Shown here: piece by piece, positions 7,209 through 8,465 of the stretch
How the letters are laid out: each line of letters opens with the position of its first letter
How positions within the stretch are numbered: the first letter of the stretch is position 1
NCBI GenBank assembly: GCA_023251335.1
Contig: JAHEZA010000075.1
Location: 1-8,465, forward strand
From: Chitinophagaceae bacterium
GTDB taxonomy: Bacteria > Bacteroidota > Bacteroidia > Chitinophagales > Chitinophagaceae
Direction: 5' to 3'
DNA: 8,465 nt
The notes under the pieces: generated by a model
Database searches by the model: none
What the model was told of the DNA's origin: nothing
The model's input: the letters and a program-made list of their open reading frames with translations, nothing else
Position numbers and translations under genes: made by a program

Positions 7209-7237
7209 TTTGATTGATGTCACTTTTGCTTATCTTG
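7209..7237 (+). promoter_or_regulatory. Possible promoter of the ureohydrolase-like gene
   Basis: TTTG (7209-7212) and TATCTTG (7231-7237), separated by 18 bp, resemble the TTTG / TAnnTTTG promoter pair of Bacteroidota, with one T missing from the -7 element. Transcription would begin near 7243, about 30 nt before the ATG. This is a weak match; it is listed because it is the best candidate in the 183-bp divergent gap. Confidence 0.25.
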
Positions 7238-7273
7238 AAAATTATTCTTAATCAATGATTTAATGTATTAATT

Positions 7274-8335
7274 ATGATTCCGCATTTTAAGAGATACCAT
7301 AAGGACGATATTTTTTCGTTTACGCATCTTCGTAAGTATGAAACTAAATTGGGAGAAACAGTAAAATGTGACAGCTCTGCAGAATTGGAAAAAATTGTTG
7401 GTGAAACAACGGCTAAGTATATCATTTTTGGAATTCCTGAAGACATCGGCGTGAAAGCCAACATGGGAGTGGGTGGCGCCGATACGGCATGGTCTTCATT
7501 TCTTGAAGCTTTTTTAAATGTTCAGAGCAATGATTTTCTGAGTGGCGAAGATATTTTTATCGCCGGACATTTTGATTTTAAAGAAGCACAAAAATTAATA
7601 AATGTAAACGCTGCTACAGATGAGGAAAAAGTCATTGCTTTCCGCTCGTTTGTGAGAAAGATTGACGATGCGGTAGAAGAGATGGTAAAATTGATTACCC
7701 AAAATAAAAAGATTCCAATCATCATCGGGGGCGGACAAAACAATGCATACCCCGCCATAAAGGGAGCCGCCAAAGGGTTATTTAAAGCAGATTTGCTACA
7801 GCTCGCGCAGATCAATTGTATCAACCTTGATGCGCGTCCAGGTTTTCAGGCTACGGAAGGAAGACATTCCGGAAATCCGTTTCGCTATGCAGATGAAGAT
7901 GGTTTTATGAATAAATACTGTGCTATTGGCGTGCACGAGAATTATTTACCGCAAACCGTTTGGGTAGATATGGTCAATAATTTATTCATCGACTTTATAA
8001 CGTACGAAGATATTTTCATTCATGAAAAAAAGAATTTTATACAAGCTGTAGCTCATGCCACGGGACTTACAGAGGATAATTATACGGGAATTGAACTTAA
8101 TCTTTCTACAATTGAAAACACGTTGGGTAGCGATGCCACACCGTGTGGAATCACTCCATTGCAAGCAAGGCAGTATATGAATTTTGTAGCCACCGATTCT
8201 AAAATAGCATACCTCCATCTTTGCGAGGGAGCAGCAAGATTAGAAAATGGGGAAATAAGTTCGTCCACTGGGAAATTGATTAGTTACCTGGTAAGTGACT
8301 TTTTGAAAGCGCATGAGAGAATGACAAAAAACTGA
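7274..8335 (+). CDS. Ureohydrolase-fold (formimidoylglutamase/arginase-like) protein, metal site degenerate
   Basis: This 353-residue protein has the arginase/agmatinase/formimidoylglutamase fold, normally a binuclear Mn enzyme that hydrolyses guanidino or formimino groups. Scaffold motifs are in order and at normal spacing: IIFGIPEDIGVKANMGVGGAD (about 50-70), IPIIIGGGQNNAYP (147-160), INLDARPGF (183-191), EGRHSGNPFRYA (195-206), IGVHENY (218-224), GIELNLSTIEN (272-282), TPCGITPLQARQY (289-301) and LHLCEGA (314-320). In active superfamily members the metal ligands lie in GG-x-H, D-A-H-x-D and (E/S)-x-D-x-D motifs. Here the corresponding residues are Gln155, Asp186, Arg188, Gly190, Asn276 and Ser278, so only Asp186 is retained. 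The reading frame is intact with full-length family architecture, so this is a maintained protein rather than a decaying gene, and catalysis of the usual kind is unlikely. No hut (histidine degradation) or arginine-catabolism gene is adjacent. The ATG at 7274 has an A/T-rich upstream region. 'Formimidoylglutamase' would be a misleading functional label; a binding, structural or regulatory role is inference. Confidence 0.88.
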   Translation: MIPHFKRYHKDDIFSFTHLRKYETKLGETVKCDSSAELEKIVGETTAKYIIFGIPEDIGVKANMGVGGADTAWSSFLEAFLNVQSNDFLSGEDIFIAGHFDFKEAQKLINVNAATDEEKVIAFRSFVRKIDDAVEEMVKLITQNKKIPIIIGGGQNNAYPAIKGAAKGLFKADLLQLAQINCINLDARPGFQATEGRHSGNPFRYADEDGFMNKYCAIGVHENYLPQTVWVDMVNNLFIDFITYEDIFIHEKKNFIQAVAHATGLTEDNYTGIELNLSTIENTLGSDATPCGITPLQARQYMNFVATDSKIAYLHLCEGAARLENGEISSSTGKLISYLVSDFLKAHERMTKN

Positions 8336-8370
8336 TATTTCGGAACAAGCCATCTCTTCTCGTAGCTTTA

Positions 8371-8384
8371 TGTTTCGCGAAACA
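8371..8384. repeat. 14-bp perfect palindrome with parS-like arms
   Basis: TGTTTCGCGAAACA is a perfect palindrome without spacer. Its arms TGTTTC/GAAACA are those of the ParB-binding parS consensus (TGTTTCACGTGAAACA), but with a 2-nt instead of a 4-nt centre. It is flanked by the direct repeat AGCTTTA at 8364-8370 and 8384-8390, the second copy sharing one base with the palindrome. It lies 35 bp after the stop of the ureohydrolase-like gene, in non-coding DNA. Function is unproven. Confidence 0.45.
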
Positions 8385-8406
8385 GCTTTAGAGTAAAAGC
8401 AAAAAT

Positions 8407-8436
8407 AAAGCCGTTGCTTGCTACGGCAACGGCTTT
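8407..8436. terminator. GC-rich hairpin terminator, probably for a convergent gene to the right
   Basis: AAAGCCGTTGC (8407-8417) pairs perfectly with GCAACGGCTTT (8426-8436), an 11-bp stem with an 8-nt loop. On the plus strand only TTTC follows, a poor U-tract. On the minus strand the stem is followed by a T-rich tail (CTTTATTTTTGCTTTT), so it is a better terminator for a leftward gene entering from beyond 8465. It may also stop transcripts of the 7274 gene, about 70 nt after its stop. Confidence 0.7.
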
Positions 8437-8465
8437 CAAAGAAATTAAAAACGTTTATTCAGGGC

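Noticed and set aside
6812..7217. Plus-strand frames at 6812-7069 and 6963-7217
   Set aside because: They overlap the 70-residue two-helix protein on the other strand, which has sensible topology and a conserved-looking loop. The plus-strand products look like random translations.
7252..8268. Minus-strand open frames inside the ureohydrolase-like gene
   Set aside because: They are antisense to a well-supported gene and have no recognisable motifs.
8371..8384. Calling the palindrome a true parS site
   Set aside because: It lacks the central AC/GT bases of the 16-bp consensus, and no parA/parB genes are in view. It is kept only as parS-like.
8445..8465. C-terminus of a leftward gene (minus-strand frame reading ALNKRF then TAA at 8447-8445)
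   Set aside because: It fits the orientation of the 8407-8436 terminator, but six codons are too few to support a coding feature.
1..8465. CRISPR arrays, tRNAs, insertion sequences, phage genes or antiphage-defence genes
   Set aside because: No regularly spaced repeats, transposase motifs, terminal inverted repeats with target duplications, or defence-family proteins were seen.

Overview
The window looks like chromosomal DNA from a Bacteroidota bacterium, probably of the Chitinophagaceae/Sphingobacteriaceae kind. The reasons are a SusC/SusD outer-membrane pair, a periplasmic 'regulator propeller' protein, AT-rich intergenic DNA, starts preceded by A/T-rich stretches instead of Shine-Dalgarno sequences, and TAnnTTTG-type -7 promoter elements. 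No mobile element, CRISPR array, rRNA or tRNA was seen.

Left part (1-6049, all minus strand). Read in the direction of transcription, a SusC-type TonB-dependent transporter (6049-2552) is followed after 29 bp by its SusD-type surface lipoprotein (2522-864), then by a strong hairpin terminator (848-817). A 426-bp gap containing a long inverted repeat leads to the first 145 codons of a secreted Reg_prop beta-propeller protein (437-1), which runs off the window. The SusCD pair forms an energised outer-membrane uptake unit: SusD captures a ligand at the cell surface and SusC imports it using TonB. No degradative enzyme is visible, so the substrate cannot be named and the pair cannot be called a complete polysaccharide utilisation locus. 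SusC has no STN signalling domain, which argues against direct control through a FecR-type anti-sigma factor.

Middle (6050-7273). A 390-bp region between the divergent susC and small-protein genes holds candidate promoters in both directions and two short dyads on the susC side. Two small membrane protein genes follow, converging on one bidirectional terminator (6760-6793). One encodes a 100-residue secreted, charged protein ending in an almost pure Ile/Leu membrane anchor (6440-6742, +). The other encodes a 70-residue two-helix protein with a 'DAGPI' loop (7090-6878, -).

Right part (7274-8465). A 353-residue ureohydrolase-fold protein (arginase/agmatinase/formimidoylglutamase superfamily) keeps the scaffold motifs but has substitutions at five of the six expected manganese-ligand positions, so it appears to be a pseudoenzyme. 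This is the most interesting observation in the window. It is followed by a 14-bp perfect palindrome with parS-like arms and by a GC-rich hairpin that probably terminates an unseen convergent gene to the right.

The rest of the window appears ordinary for this phylum. I found no strong evidence of an undescribed multi-gene system.
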